From Chara braunii (Eukaryota > Streptophyta > Charophyceae > Charales > Characeae), in assembly GCA_003427395.1 (NCBI GenBank), contig BFEA01000246.1, positions 997,400 to 1,054,090 of the forward strand: 56,691 nt of DNA. The letters are read 5' to 3'. The notes beneath the pieces were generated by a model. It saw nothing but the letters and a program-made list of their open reading frames with translations, was not told the origin of the DNA and made no database searches. Numbering within the stretch: the first letter of the stretch is position 1; each line of letters begins with the position of its first letter. The position numbers and the translations under genes were made by a program. Of this stretch, positions 32,541 to 44,837 are shown piece by piece.

Positions 32541-34059
32541 GGACCCTGTCAGCCTCAGGCAAAACCACCTTTCACCCACCCTTCCTCCAGATGCAACCCT
32601 TTGTGTTCACAATCTGCCTTCAGGCAATCAACAAACTGAAACTGCGATTGCACACACATTCCTTTATTTAGTCTGACTTGTGTCCTGCCAGTCAATCCAA
32701 AGTCAAAATAGGGATGCATGCAGTACACTCAGTCAAACATAGCAAGACGTACAAGTAGGAGTTATACCGGGGTATATAGAGAGACAACGATGGTAACCTT
32801 CCAATTCCCTGCCTCCAAAACTCCTCCTGAGTTCTGGCAGAGCTCCCGCAATCGGTGGGGCAACCTCCCACAAAGGCCTTGGTGCGGATTACGGGTTGCA
32901 ATCCCGCCTGCCGCCTTCCTCTCGGAATCAGTGAACTTGACTTAGAGAAAGAAGGGCAGAAGGAGAAAGTTTAAGTCTCTCAGATCCACGAGAGGTGCGC
33001 TCAGACTCGCAGGAGAGGGTCTTGAAATCTTGACTCGCCTGAGGGTCCCGCAATGGCGGCCAGACTGTAACTGCTCGGTCAACTCCGCAGTTAATCCGCT
33101 AACTTTCCCCTTCTGTCGACCTTCCAGACCGCAGGCTGCAACAACCAGCAACAACCACCACGGTCTGCAGCAGCACTTCGCAGTCACCCAGCAGCTGCCA
33201 GGAACATACACAATCCACAACCACCGTCCGTGTACAATCCTCGGCAACAGTCACAGCCGCCCGTAGCAGCAGCCCATGCTATCAATAACAGTTGTTGCGA
33301 TATACCGTAGTACACAGTGATCAGCAGGAGTAGCCGCGCACGCACAATTCACCGGCGTAACAACAGCCCACGCGAGCAGCCCGCACCCGGTCACCACAGC
33401 AGTCAGACCCCAGAGTGCTCAGCAATAGAATGGCCGGCTACTCGAAATGGCCTATAGCAGTTCGCAAGGATCAAATGGCCGGCCGTGACAATCAGTCGTT
33501 TCAATTAAGATCTGAAATGCAGCCCGCAGTACTACGACTCCGGCCTCTATCCTTCGTTGCACCAATCCTGCCAATGGTTCCTACGACCGTGGTCGATAGA
33601 CTCATAATAGCAGTGGGTGGCGGCAGTATCGTCTCGACCCCCTCAACCACTCCCGCTACTGAACATACCGTGCCTCCGGTAGCCAATCGAATTCCAGCCC
33701 CTGGCTGGCCACGAGCAAGTAGGAAGGGCCAGCTCAACCTCGACTGCGCCCCAAATGCCCTGCCACAGGTAGGTAACCAGGCCGCATGGTCGTATTCGCT
33801 CCTCCCCTGCCCAGGTAAGTCTTCAACCTCAACGCCTCGCCCCCCCCCCGCTACTTCACCCCTGTGGTACTTAGTGCAGCTCAGCTCCTCTCAACCGCCC
33901 TGACAGAAACCTCAGAACGACAAAACTGTCGGTCGCCCCGACAGATTTCCGACACTCTTCTACCCTACCGCTCCTCTCTCGGTTGCGCAGCACTGACCGG
34001 CCTGCCCTACTACCCACTCTCATTCGTGCTTGAACCTAGCGGGACCCGCGTCTAGGTTC

Positions 34060-34104
34060 CCTCCCCTCTGCTTCGTTCAAATTTTCACCAATGTCCCGAA
34101 GGAC
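34060..34104 (-). ncRNA. Diverged U6-derived fragment in copy C
   Basis: On the minus strand GTCCTTCGGGACATTGGTGA is followed by AAATTTGAACGAAGCAGAGG, matching the 5' 45 nt of U6 with substitutions. The 3' part of U6 is no longer recognisable. It lies at the position in the LTR that corresponds to the longer segments in A and B. Confidence 0.7.
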
Positions 34105-35116
34105 TTCGGTCGGGGCAACGCCCCGCAGTCTCATCGGACGGTCCTACGGCCTCATACAGGCCCGCTGGTGGGAGGCAAGCACCAACCCCAAACCAGCCCG
34201 AGCAACCGGATTTTCCTGCCTACCGTGCTCCCCTCGCCTAGGCCCGAATGCGGCCTGTACCCCCAATCATTCACTACGGGCGGCGGCCGTGACAAGCACC
34301 CCGGCCCGCTCCTCGTTATAACAAGTGCCCCAAAAGACCTGGCTGCAGCCGCACCCTATCCGCGGCTCTTTGAATCTTGGACCTTCGGGTCCGGTACCGC
34401 GTCCCAAGTCAAGCGGGACCGCACCTAATGACGAGGATTATAGGTGACAAAAAAATCTCGAGCAAAATGCGGGGGCCGCTAACGTCCTACTGGCCCCGCG
34501 GACCGGGTCCATTGCCGCGTCCACTAACAAAAGTCGAAGGGGGATAGCCCCGTCGGGCCCTCAACCCCCTCAGCGTCTCCATACGCTCCGCTGCCGCCGC
34601 GCCGACGGCCGCTAGCCTCGATCCCTGCACCTCCGCCGCAATAGTCTAATACCGTAACCAATAGGGCTAAATCCAAGCCTGGTACTGCGAAGCGCAAACT
34701 TCAATGTGAAGCGGTGCCCAGGCCTGGGAAAAAAAGCCTAGGCCCTCCTTTCCCACCTGCAACTGGCGCGCCAACACTAGGTACCCGCACCGGCCTACTC
34801 GGACCCCGCCGTGGCCGCCCAATGCGCCCACCAGCGTGCCAGTCCTACCGTCGGTCACGCGTGCCAGCCAAAAACAAGCTTTCACCCCCTGATCAAAGTC
34901 GTAGTACGGTCCAGGTCGGTCGACTAGACCGGCCACTCAATCAATCAAAAAAAATCACACGCGCGCCTTAAAACTGTGCGCCCACATACCCTCTAACTTA
35001 GCCAGGACGGGTCCCGGACGAGGCCGTACCTCGCCCGACTTATGCCAACCAAACCCATTTTTCTGTCATTTGCAAAAACCAGGGTGGATACCCTTGTAAG
35101 GGTATTCGCGCCGACA

Positions 35117-36405
35117 TCGCAGATACTCTTGCAGAACTGCATAGTGAATTGGTATGTGTGGGTACGGCGTCCACGCAATCTTATACTACGTCCTTGCGCG
35201 CAGCACTCGCCGATCCTCGTACTGAAAAGTTATGGGTTAGGCGCCGAGACCAAAAGCGCGAAGTGGCCATTAGACTCGGGTTTTTGGTATCGCGAAGCGA
35301 CACAAGGGGGAAGGACTAGTCCCGGTCGACCTATGAGAGTCCGTGAACGGACCTCACTATCCCAGACATCGGATAGCCTACGGGTAGCACTTTGGGCCTC
35401 CTCCGCGCGTGCGTCATTTGGGCCTGCCTACCCCTTCCATTCTAGGAGGTCACTAAACTAGCGCAAGTTGGACTAAGTTCCTCTTTTGAAGTTTCATGGT
35501 TGGACGTTATAGTCTGTGGCAGTCGTCAAAGTCAAACCCCCTGATGTTTGACCGCCATGACAGCTCAAAGTTGTCTACTCAACCCTTACGCACAGGGTGC
35601 AGAAGAGGGTGTGGTCTTCAACCACACATGACGGTTGTCTGACGTCGAGAGACTACCCCTCAAAGCGCCTGTCAGCCGACACTTGAGTGTCGAACGCGAC
35701 CCTCGACAGTATCAAGGGTCGCAGGGATGCGAGTACAACAAGGTACCCCATCGGCGCGAATGCTTGCGCAGACCCACATGGTTGGTTGATATACGGGAGT
35801 CGTGCGCTCGCACGACTCTTATACTAGAGGCCTACGCCCAACATCTATCCGATTCTCGCTGCGAAAAGTTATGGGTTTAACATAGAAGGGGCCCAGGAGT
35901 TGTTGAGTTGTTGAGTTGTGGTGTTGTTTGTGGAGTCTGTTTTGTGCGTGCTTTCGTGTGTTACGCGTGGTAAGAGTGAGTGTTGTAGTGTAACGCGTGG
36001 CGTGTGGAGCGCGTCCTAGTCGACCGGCGTCGAATCGTGTCTGGGACTTCAGCCCCCCAGTACGACGACTCGCGTACGGGTTCGATTTCGGGCGTTCGAC
36101 CGCGCGTACCCCCTATGCTACAGCGAACGAGAAACGCCCTCGGCTGGGCCACCTATGCAATTGCATACGAAAAGCTTTCGCATGTGGTTCAGTAGCTCGG
36201 TAGGGATATGCCCACCTAAGGGATGGTGACAGCTCCCGCAGGTGGAGGTAGCGGTGCCTCCCATGACTCTGTCCTGTTGTAGGGACTCGCGAGAGGTACG
36301 GTTGGCGCACCCGGCCGGAGCAGCAAACGCTCTCCGCGACAAGTCCTGCATAATCCTGCGTGACGAGGCCGGGAGGGTCCCGATGCGGGACCGATGCGCT
36401 CGACA
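35117..36405 (+). mobile_element. Element A, 3' LTR, last segment
   Basis: Resumes the LTR after solo LTR C (TCGCAGATACTCTTGC...) and ends ...GCGCTCGACA at 36405, followed by unrelated DNA (CCGCATTTATTAC). With the insertions removed the LTR of A is about 8.76 kb. It contains two diverged copies of a segment ending GAAAAGTTATGGGTT (35178-35240 and 35815-35880) and the palindrome cluster listed separately. Confidence 0.87.
35580..35820. repeat. Cluster of palindromes near the LTR 3' end
   Basis: Successive hairpins: CGACACT/AGTGTCG with 2-nt loop (35677-35692), GCGACCCT/AGGGTCGC (35696-35722), GAGTCGTGCG/CGCACGACTC with 2-nt loop (35797-35818), and GCGC..GCGC around 35753-35770. They are present in B (42580-42730 and 56440-56600) and, with altered sequence (CGACCCTCG/CGAGGGTCG), in C near 29940-29975. 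Confidence 0.82.
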
Positions 36406-37524
36406 CCGCATTTATTACATTCTGTTTTTCGTTTGTCGAAGGGGGGTGGGTGTGTTCGACATGGTCGTGTATTTCTGCCTGCCTTGTATGCACATATTTT
36501 GCAAGTGTTGATTTTGTAGAATGCGTGTTTGGTTTGGGGCCTTGGATCTTTTATGAGTTTTATACTCAGCAACACGCACACACACACGCACACGCACACG
36601 CACATACACACACACACACACACTCCGCTGTGTGCAGCTTGCTCCAGTCATGAATTGTTTGTAGATTGCTATGAAGTTCACTCATATTAATTTGTTGTGT
36701 AATGCTTGTTGTATGGGTGTACTATTGAGTGTCGAGTTGGCTTATCTCAATCTGTTATTGAACCAATCCTTGTTGGTACACATGTGAAGTGTGCAAATTG
36801 AAATTGACGTCCAAACTCCGCATGTTGTGGCATAAAGAAACACGGGGCTGGTTAGTTATTCGTCTTTTTCGGAGATGACACCATGTGGTTTGGGATGGCA
36901 CCCATGTGGAGTGTACATCTGTAAAATACTATGAAGTGTCAAATTGTTTTACAGTTGCATTCATTGCAAAGTGCTCCATGTAAGTTGCAGTAGAGGTACA
37001 TCGTTCCATTGTACAAATGGACCTACCCAAGTTCATACACCCATGAAATGAACAACAAACACTGACGTTCAAGTCCAGACAACATGTAACAAAAAGAACA
37101 TTCTCGTTGTGAATTACCTAGGGTCATTCTGGTGAACTGCATACAACTTTGTTGGACCCATGTAAGCATACACACATACACACACACACATATATTAGAC
37201 TTCGAATGATCAATAGCAACGATAACTGCAACATAATAAGAACATAATCTTCAACAAGACTAAGACAAAATGTACACTTACACATCTGCAACAAGGACAT
37301 CTGCTACAAACACATCACAACAAGTAGATCTGCAACATAACTAAAACAATAAGTACGTCCACATGTATGCCAACAACCTGTGCATCGAGAACCAGAGAAG
37401 GAAAAAATAAAAAGGCAGAAAATAAAACAAAGGAAGTATGTGCAGGAAAACCATACTCAACACGACAAAAAAAACACACACACCTTCCCTGCCTCCCTCC
37501 CATCCTCCCCCGTAGATTGTTTCG
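36406..37524. other. Flank between elements: microsatellite and no recognised gene
   Basis: Begins directly after the LTR of element A. It contains a (CA)/(CACG) microsatellite at 36572-36623 and a short CA-rich patch near 37168-37190. Frames are short; those of 60-100 codons near 36415-36681 owe their length to the CA repeat. I see no gene. Confidence 0.5.
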
Positions 37525-38990
37525 TCAGATTCTCAGTAAGTCATCAGGAGGTGGTTGGGTGGGTGGGTGCGTGTATTCTTGGTACTCGAACAACAAATCA
37601 TCGTCGCGGTCAAATAGGACAAGCAAATCGTCCTCGTCCTTACTCCTCCACCCAAAGTGTTCCCTCATCGCTGCCACTGTTCCCCTCGGTCCCGACATCA
37701 ATAGTGTTTGTCGTTTGTGATGCGGTCGTATCCTCCGACATATCGGACCCCACCAACTCATCAACCCAACTGCAAACAAACGATTTTCAGAACACCCCCT
37801 TGACCACCTTGTGACACCGAGACTGGTCGAGGGGCTGCAAGATTCGATGAAGGACTATCCTCCGCCGATGGGTGACATTGCTTTCTCTGCGCCTCACGGT
37901 GGCCACCGGGGGTTTGGTGACACTGGTATTCCAATCCAAAATTATGCACGCCACATCGGCACAGAAAGAAGGCGTGAAATAGATCATGTTTGTCGCGTAT
38001 GTGTTCGCTAGAGCGTGAAAACACTCGCAATTGTTGGTGAATTTGTAGCATTTGTGGTGCAGCATTTTTTCGATGATGCGAGGGCCGTAAGAAAATTCGT
38101 CCCTGCTTTGGCGACCGGTTCATCCTCCTCATAACGCGGACGAGACATGAGACTTCCCAATGTCCTGCAAACATTTGTGCGACCATGCGTGGCGTAATTT
38201 GTGTAGCTACCGCCCCAATGCTTCACCAATAACTCCATATCATTGGCAAGTTGTCTCCCCAAAACTGCGACGTCTTTGTCATTGCTCTTGCTACGAAGTT
38301 TACACATGGCATAAAACAAGTATCCCCAGAACTGACAAACCCGAGGTGCGTCTTCGTCAAGCCTACCTCAACATCGTCATCCACATCAGCCTCACTTCCG
38401 TGTCATACGAACCAGCCCTTTTTTGTCATGTCAGCTACCTTCGATGTTGATAGCCTCACCTCGATCTCTCAGCCGCACACAACGTTTCTCCTTTCGAACA
38501 TTTTTCAATTCCTCATATGTTTCGCATTCGTGCACTTTTTTAGGCAAATCTCTCCTTGCCATTCCCTATTGTTCCACAAATTCATCCGCCAGGTTTTTAG
38601 CCACATGTCCTTTTGGTCCTGTAACCGAATTTCCTTCAAAATGGCGAAAACAGAGTTCTTGTAGCCATGCACCACTTCCCGAGTCGGCAAGTCGTGCTCC
38701 TCGAGCAAGTGTTTTAAGACATTATGCATGGCGTCCGTCTTGAGTGTCCAAGACGACTGATCTGCCTGTTTCGTGATCGTTTCAACACCAAGTAATAGTC
38801 TCGTCCCATAATGCATAACCGTCACCGTGCAATGTGCAACATCACGAATGGATCGTACCGGCCATTAAGGAGAACAGTGATATAAGATTCTTTGTTTACA
38901 CGCTCACTCGACTCCTTCATATCATCTTTGAAGACCTGCTCTGTGACATCACACCACCCCCCGTTGAAACCGCACGTCTTTGACGTTGGC
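37525..38990 (-). pseudogene. Degenerate coding-like region, unidentified
   Basis: Several minus-strand frames have codon-like composition and succeed one another with frame changes. From 38990 downward: GGWCDVTEQVFKDDMKESS..., then (38825-38505) SWTLKTDAMHNVLKHLLEEH...KEIRLQDQKDMWLKTWRMN, then (38319-38008) CKLRSKSNDKDVAVLGRQLAND..., then in another frame (38109-37787) PRIIEKMLHHKCYKFTNN..., and finally (37779-37525) MREHFGWRSKDEDDLLVLFD. Stops and shifts separate the pieces, so it is either a decayed single-ORF gene, perhaps of a transposon, or a multi-exon gene whose splice sites I could not settle. I do not recognise the family. A Cys-rich frame upstream (39326-39054, STCRMSCACRTCPCKGK) may belong to it. 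Confidence 0.35.
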
Positions 38991-39674
38991 TACTCAAGGC
39001 AGATATGCATTATGACCTTGCGTTGTTGCCGAGGATGTCAATGGGTCTGACATTCATCGAAGTCGGAGAACAGCAGCTTCAACAATCGTAGTACGACACA
39101 GATGTATCACGCTGTTGTTAGTTGCAGGATGGGTTACGCCTCGTTGAATGATTTTTCCCTTACACGGGCATGTGCGACATGCACAAGACATTCTGCATGT
39201 TGAATCATGACCGGCATCACGTTTCCATTTGAGGCGGTTAGGAATGACTTTATCATTCGTTATCTGTGACCCAAACTCTGTGAAATCTTGACTTCCATTT
39301 GTCGATTTGATAACATCATTGAACATTAAGTTTGAGGGGCAGTATAGTTATTGTTACGCAAGCCAGTCGCAGACGACGACAGTGATGTAGGACGGGTGTT
39401 GCATGCGGTCGACGCCAGACTGCTCCCGCAAGTGCAACACCGGCTCGAAAAATCAAATGCGGGTGAGAGAGAACTCCCTCGCGAGCATCCGCTTGGGGAT
39501 CAATATTCAATCGACGGCTTTCCCCGTGCAGTGGCTGCCCCGAATCAGGCAAGTGCGAAAGGCAGGGATGTGATCGAGATTCTCCTCATTGCCTCTTGCT
39601 TGTAGATTTTCGCTGGCAGTGGCACGTGAGCAAGGGCCCCCAAGCGGACGCGACGACGTGGACATGTCGCCCGG

Positions 39675-39821
39675 AAGAGAGAGAGTGTGTGTGTGAGTTT
39701 GTATGTGTGTGTGTGTGTGTGTGCATGTGTTTTTGTGTGTGNGTGTGTGAGTGTGTGAGTGTGTGAGCGTGAGTGTTGAGTGTATGTGTATGTGTATGTA
39801 TGAGTGAGCGTGTGTATGCTT

Positions 39822-39872
<51 letters not shown>
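39675..39872. repeat. Interrupted (TG)n microsatellite
   Basis: About 200 bp of TG-rich repeat with GAG and ATG interruptions and one undetermined base (39742), ending in a pure (TG) run. His-Thr frames across it are not genes. Confidence 0.95.
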
Positions 39873-39874
<2 letters not shown>

Positions 39875-40523
39875 ATATTGTAGAGCCTCGTACAACAGCC
39901 AGCTTGAGGACACATGACAAATAAAATTATTTCATGCACTAAAAAAAAGGGCCAAATATGTTTTTGTTTTTCCTTAAACTCACATATACAATTGCGCAAT
40001 AAAGAAAATGCAGCAGATGTGTTGTATAAACGTGATTCCGGAGACTCAATGGTCAATAAGACACAATGCAAGTGTGTGGTGCATTGCAAAAAAGTGTCAA
40101 AAATTCAATTCCATAATCCTTATACTTCAAACACTGAAAAAACAATAACAAGAACAGACGTAATACTGAAACAAACGGAATCGGGGGGAGATCCCTTGAT
40201 AACCAAACATTACGAAATGTGAAATCGCTCATGAAAAAGAAAGGAAAAGGTTAGAAGAAGGAACAAAACACAACACGGACCTGTCTGTCAGGCCCCTTTT
40301 TTCTCAAGCACACCAATGATAACAATGAAACGACGCCAAGCTTGTTCTTTTTTATTTCCAGATCTAATACAACAGTTAGTAATGAATACCACCAGATATA
40401 TGAATTGTAATATGCTGGTAAGCACAACGAGGCAAAAAAAACAAAAAGAAAAAAAACAACCAATAACTATTCCCAAACGCAACATTGATCCCCAAAACAA
40501 AAGACAGGTGGCCGTCAAGTGAA

Positions 40524-40582
<59 letters not shown>

Positions 40583-40964
40583 CTGCCTTCCCACGACAAC
40601 CCCGCCACCCCCTGTTGCTCTCTTGCTATTTTCCCTATGCCAATTTTTTTATTGCAAGTCAGTCTCCCCGCCCCATCTTTTTCATTGCCTTCAACACCGA
40701 AACAAGGCAAGTTTTTTTTTCTTTCCTAGAGTCATGTCAGGAAAAATGAGGAATGTTTTGCGTTTTTTCGAGCTGATGTAATGCAAATGAGGGAATACAA
40801 AAAATCTTCGAAGATGACTGAAAAACGAAAAAATATGAAATAAAAGGTTCATGTTCGCGAAGGGACGCGACACTGCAAACAATAGCACAACCATGCTGCA
40901 CTGCACTTGTCAGTACGTCCACATGATGATACGGACCTTCCTGAGGAGGTGGCAGCTGCATGCA

Positions 40965-41003
<39 letters not shown>

Positions 41004-42455
41004 CCCCCCCCCCCCCCCCCTTTATGTCTATACTCTAACACTAAAAAGATTGAAGTTGTTTTGTATAGTGTAACTACGGTTCCTCATCAGTCTTGTGCAA
41101 CGATCTATGAATACATTTAATATTATGATATCTTCTAAATTAAAAAACGCAACAAATCCGGATGATGGCAGTCTTTCAATAATGATTTCTCTTAACTTTT
41201 ATGATATGCGAATGAGATGTCTAAATGATACTCAAGGAATCAATATTTTGCATGCTGACTTTATAAACATGAGTTATGTTTAGCAAGAATGCATTGTGCG
41301 TCACATGAACCACTTGACTTTGTACCACATAAAACGCTATCGTTAAGAAATTAGTTTTCGTCGTTTCATGTCAGACAATGATCTCATGAACAATCTTCGT
41401 GGCTAAGGAGAGAAGGTCGGTCGGTTGAATCTCGAGCTGAGGAGCACGATATTGGTATCCAATGTAAAATGAAACCTCAATGGTAGTATTAAACCTTTGT
41501 TTGTGATTCTAGACCACGGTATTGTTTACGAGATGGACAAGACAGACGTCTTGTCAATTGTTCGGGTCGTGCAATGAATTGGGAAGACTCTATATTTAAA
41601 CTTATTGAAATTCCAAGTTAGGCTATTTTAGGTTACCTTGTTACAAGAGAGTAAGAAATTTGCAGTAAATCTTCATGAACATAAATTTTTCCTCCACGTA
41701 AAATGTGATTTAGATGAGTTTAGCGGTGCGGTTTACGAGGAACAATTTGTTCGCGATCAATATAAGGTGAACTTGCAACAATTTGTTACCATGTATTGAA
41801 TGCAAAATATATTTGCTCAGGTTCTAGGTTCTACACCTGAGGAGGACAAAGGAAAAAATAATTTTATCGTTGTTGATTTTTTTTCCCTTGAAATTCTTAA
41901 AAACAATAAAGATCTGTGTAGCATCATATTCTCGTTCTAAGGCGAGCATGAACATACTTGCCCGAGCACGAACGAACGTCAAAAACCTTTTGAACGCAAA
42001 TATAAATAATCATAATAAAAAACTAGTATCATAAAAATCCGAAACAAATATATGTCATATAAACAACAATACAAGCAACTTTTGAGTGCAGTCCTGTTCA
42101 AATTCTTAGTCAAACATGAGTAAAACATAAACAAAATATATGTTCGTCCAAACATATTCAAGAGTTGTTCACGCGAACACAAAGGGGCGCGAACATATTC
42201 ACTTTACTACGCAACTAAATACTAAGCATATCTATTCGAAAACTCTTATTATTAGTTTTGTTCTTCAATCGAGCTGTAAGAGATGTGAAGGAAAGGTTCA
42301 TAACGGTGAAGGTTAAATCGTCCAAAATGAAAACGGAAAAGTTGAACCTTGAAACCGGGCAACCACGTAAAAATTTATCATGTAGACTTTCGTGATGTGA
42401 TAGACAAAAAAAAGGTGAGGCACAAAAACGTTTAGTTCACATGGCATATACTTCT
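39873..42455. other. Microsatellite- and AT-rich stretch, no gene recognised
   Basis: (TC)n at 40527-40579 and (TC)n(C)n at 40968-41020. From about 41100 the sequence is AT-rich with short broken frames, and it runs to the edge of element B at 42455/42456. Reading minus from that edge it begins TGAGAAGTATATG, which might be the end of an AT-rich LTR element. Confidence 0.5.
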
Positions 42456-44327
42456 CAAAACAGACTCCACAAACAAAACCACAACTCAACAACTCCTGGG
42501 CCCCTTCTATGTTCAACCCATAACTTTTCGCAGCGAGAATCGGATAGATGTCGCGCGTAGGCCTCTAGTATAAGAGTCGTGCGAGCGCACGACTCCCGTA
42601 TATATACCAACCATGTGGGTCTGCGCAAGCATTCGCGCAGATGGGGTACCTTGTGGTACTTGCAGCCCTGTGGCCCTTGATACTGTCGAGGGTCGCGTTC
42701 GACACTCAAGTGTCGGCTGACACGCGCTTTGAGGGGTAGTCTCTCGATGCCAGACAACCGTCATGTGCGGTTGAAGACCACACCCTCTTCTGCACCCTGT
42801 GCAGAGGAGTTGAGTAGACAACTTTGAGTTGTCGTGGCGGTCAAACATCAAGGGGNTTGACTTTGACGACTGCCACAGACTATAACGTCCAACCATGAAA
42901 CTTCAAAAGAGGAACTTAGTCCAACTTGCGCTAGTTTAGTGGCCTCCTAGAATGGAAGGGGTGGGCAGGCCCAAACGACGCGCGCTCGGAGGAGGCCCAA
43001 AGTCCTACCCGTAGGCTATCCGATGTCGGATAGTGACTCTCATAGGTCGACGGGGACTAGTCCTTCTCCCTTGTGTCGCTTCGCGATACCAAAAACCCGA
43101 GTCTGATGGCCACTTCGCGCTTTTGGTCTCGTCGCCTGACCCATAACTTTTCAGTACGAGGATCAGCGAGTGCTGCGCGCAAGGACTTAGTATAAGATTG
43201 CGCGGACGCCGTACCCACACATACTAATTCACTATGCAGTTCTGCAAGAGTATCTGCGATGACGACACATTGTGCGGTGCCCATACCCAAATGGCCTATT
43301 CTGAGCCATGGGGTAGTTTCCGACGCTAAGTCGTCGACTGAAGCGTGCGCCAAAGGGAGGTAACCCTTCAGCAAGCGCAAAACCGGCCTGAGGGCCTTAC
43401 CGTATTCTACACCCTGAGGTGTCCCGAAGGATGCGGGGTAAAACGGTCCCTGGGGTGGGAAGGAAATTGAAGTGGTGGTGAGTTGTCTGGCGCATCACCA
43501 GCGACACGCTAATCCTTCCGCCCTGAACCTTACCGTTCCAGCGAAATGAATTTCAACACAAGTACCCTTAACATCATTAGAAGAACCCTTGTCCAGGTTA
43601 GCCCTGTGCGGTATGTCCTAGCGTACGCTCACTTAGATTATTGCCTCAGCAGAACAGGGATAAAACAATCTCACTCAAACACAAAGGTTGCGGGGTAGTT
43701 CACTCTCACGACAGTTGTGTGGTTTGCCCATCTGAATCCAAAGCAATATCACTCCACACAAATCAATCGAGACTCTTCCCAACATACCTGTAATCACATC
43801 AAAGAATCCAGCAAAGGATCCGCACACTACACAGAGGCAACTCCAACCAACCTCTCCACTCAAACCTCTTACTTAAGCTATGCAAGCCCCAACCTCCAGC
43901 CAACCACCCATAATTAAGTACTCAGTACCTCTGTTAAATGGCCATTCAATAAAAGTCTGGGTGAAGCCTCAACAAAACAATAAAATCACCAGGGCTAAAG
44001 CCTTTTTAGGTTGAGTATTGAGAGTGAATTGGGGTTGACTCGTAGACCGACGAATCAGCGACCGAACTGTTATCAGTGATAACAGAAGAACGATCTTTTT
44101 GACGAAGTAGCCTGATCAGATCAAGCCTTCAAATGATAACACGGGAACTTGCATCACAGTACAGGCCAAAGGAACGTACTACTTATGCCTGTGCCAAGTG
44201 GAAAACATTCCTCTAGTCGTACCCTGCTCCTCTACTAGTACCAAGTCACTGAGTATCTCCTCTAATGAGAATGGATCTGTTGGGTAGCTCCCCGCTGCAA
44301 AATATTCTAACTCCCTACATCCTACGA

Positions 44328-44440
44328 AATTTCGGCAGCGCTTCCCGTAGGAAAAGTGCCTTCTCATAAATTCTATGACCCCAAAAATTACTAACTCCTC
44401 CAGTTTTTTAGAAATTTCAGTAGCACTTCCCGTAGGAACG
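44328..44440 (-). repeat. Second hairpin family, two units (copy B)
   Basis: Cores TTTCGGCAGCGCTTCCCGTA (about 44330) and TTTCAGTAGCACTTCCCGTA (about 44412), with flanks that can pair across them, as in A and C. Confidence 0.7.
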
Positions 44441-44837
44441 GGAGGCTGCCAAGATTTACACGAAGCTGAAAAAGCAGAAAGACAAAGCAACTATACTTGG
44501 AACTAACTTCTGACATCTGCTTGATGATTCAGACTCAATGACGGTCAGCACGACCTCTAGATGAGACCGTGGGCTGGCATTGGGCCTCATTCCTGGCAGG
44601 GCCAGTCCTACCATCATCTCAAGTTCTCCCTCCCATCACCCATTTAGTCTACCTATGGCTCCAGCACGTGGCGAACATCTAAAGCAGTTATCCTATCGAA
44701 AAGACGCCCCAAGTGAGAGCCTACAACATGCATACACATACATCTCTTGCAATCCCACATCAATTTGCTCAAGTAGTTCATTGAATTATTCAGTTCTTCC
44801 TTTTAGTAAAACCCCCTCACTTATGGCATAGGATCAG

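Larger units (their letters stand above)
29267..35116 (-). mobile_element. Solo LTR C, diverged, inserted in the 3' LTR of element A
   Basis: Read on the minus strand it starts TGTCGGCGCGAATACCC (35116) and ends ...GCGCTCGACA (29267). It is flanked by TCGC at 29263-29266 and 35117-35120, while copy B has this target once. Inside, in the same order as A and B, are the near-terminal palindrome, the U6-like fragment, a CAG-rich region, the hairpin array, the second hairpin family, the GTTATCAGTGATAAC palindrome and the LTR 3' palindromes. There is no PBS, gag or pol, so it is a solo LTR. At 5850 bp it is about 2.9 kb shorter than the LTR of A and clearly diverged, so it belongs to a related subfamily or is older. 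Confidence 0.85.

Noticed and set aside
39545-40089. His-Thr-rich frames of 122-167 codons
   Set aside because: Translation of an interrupted (TG)n microsatellite.
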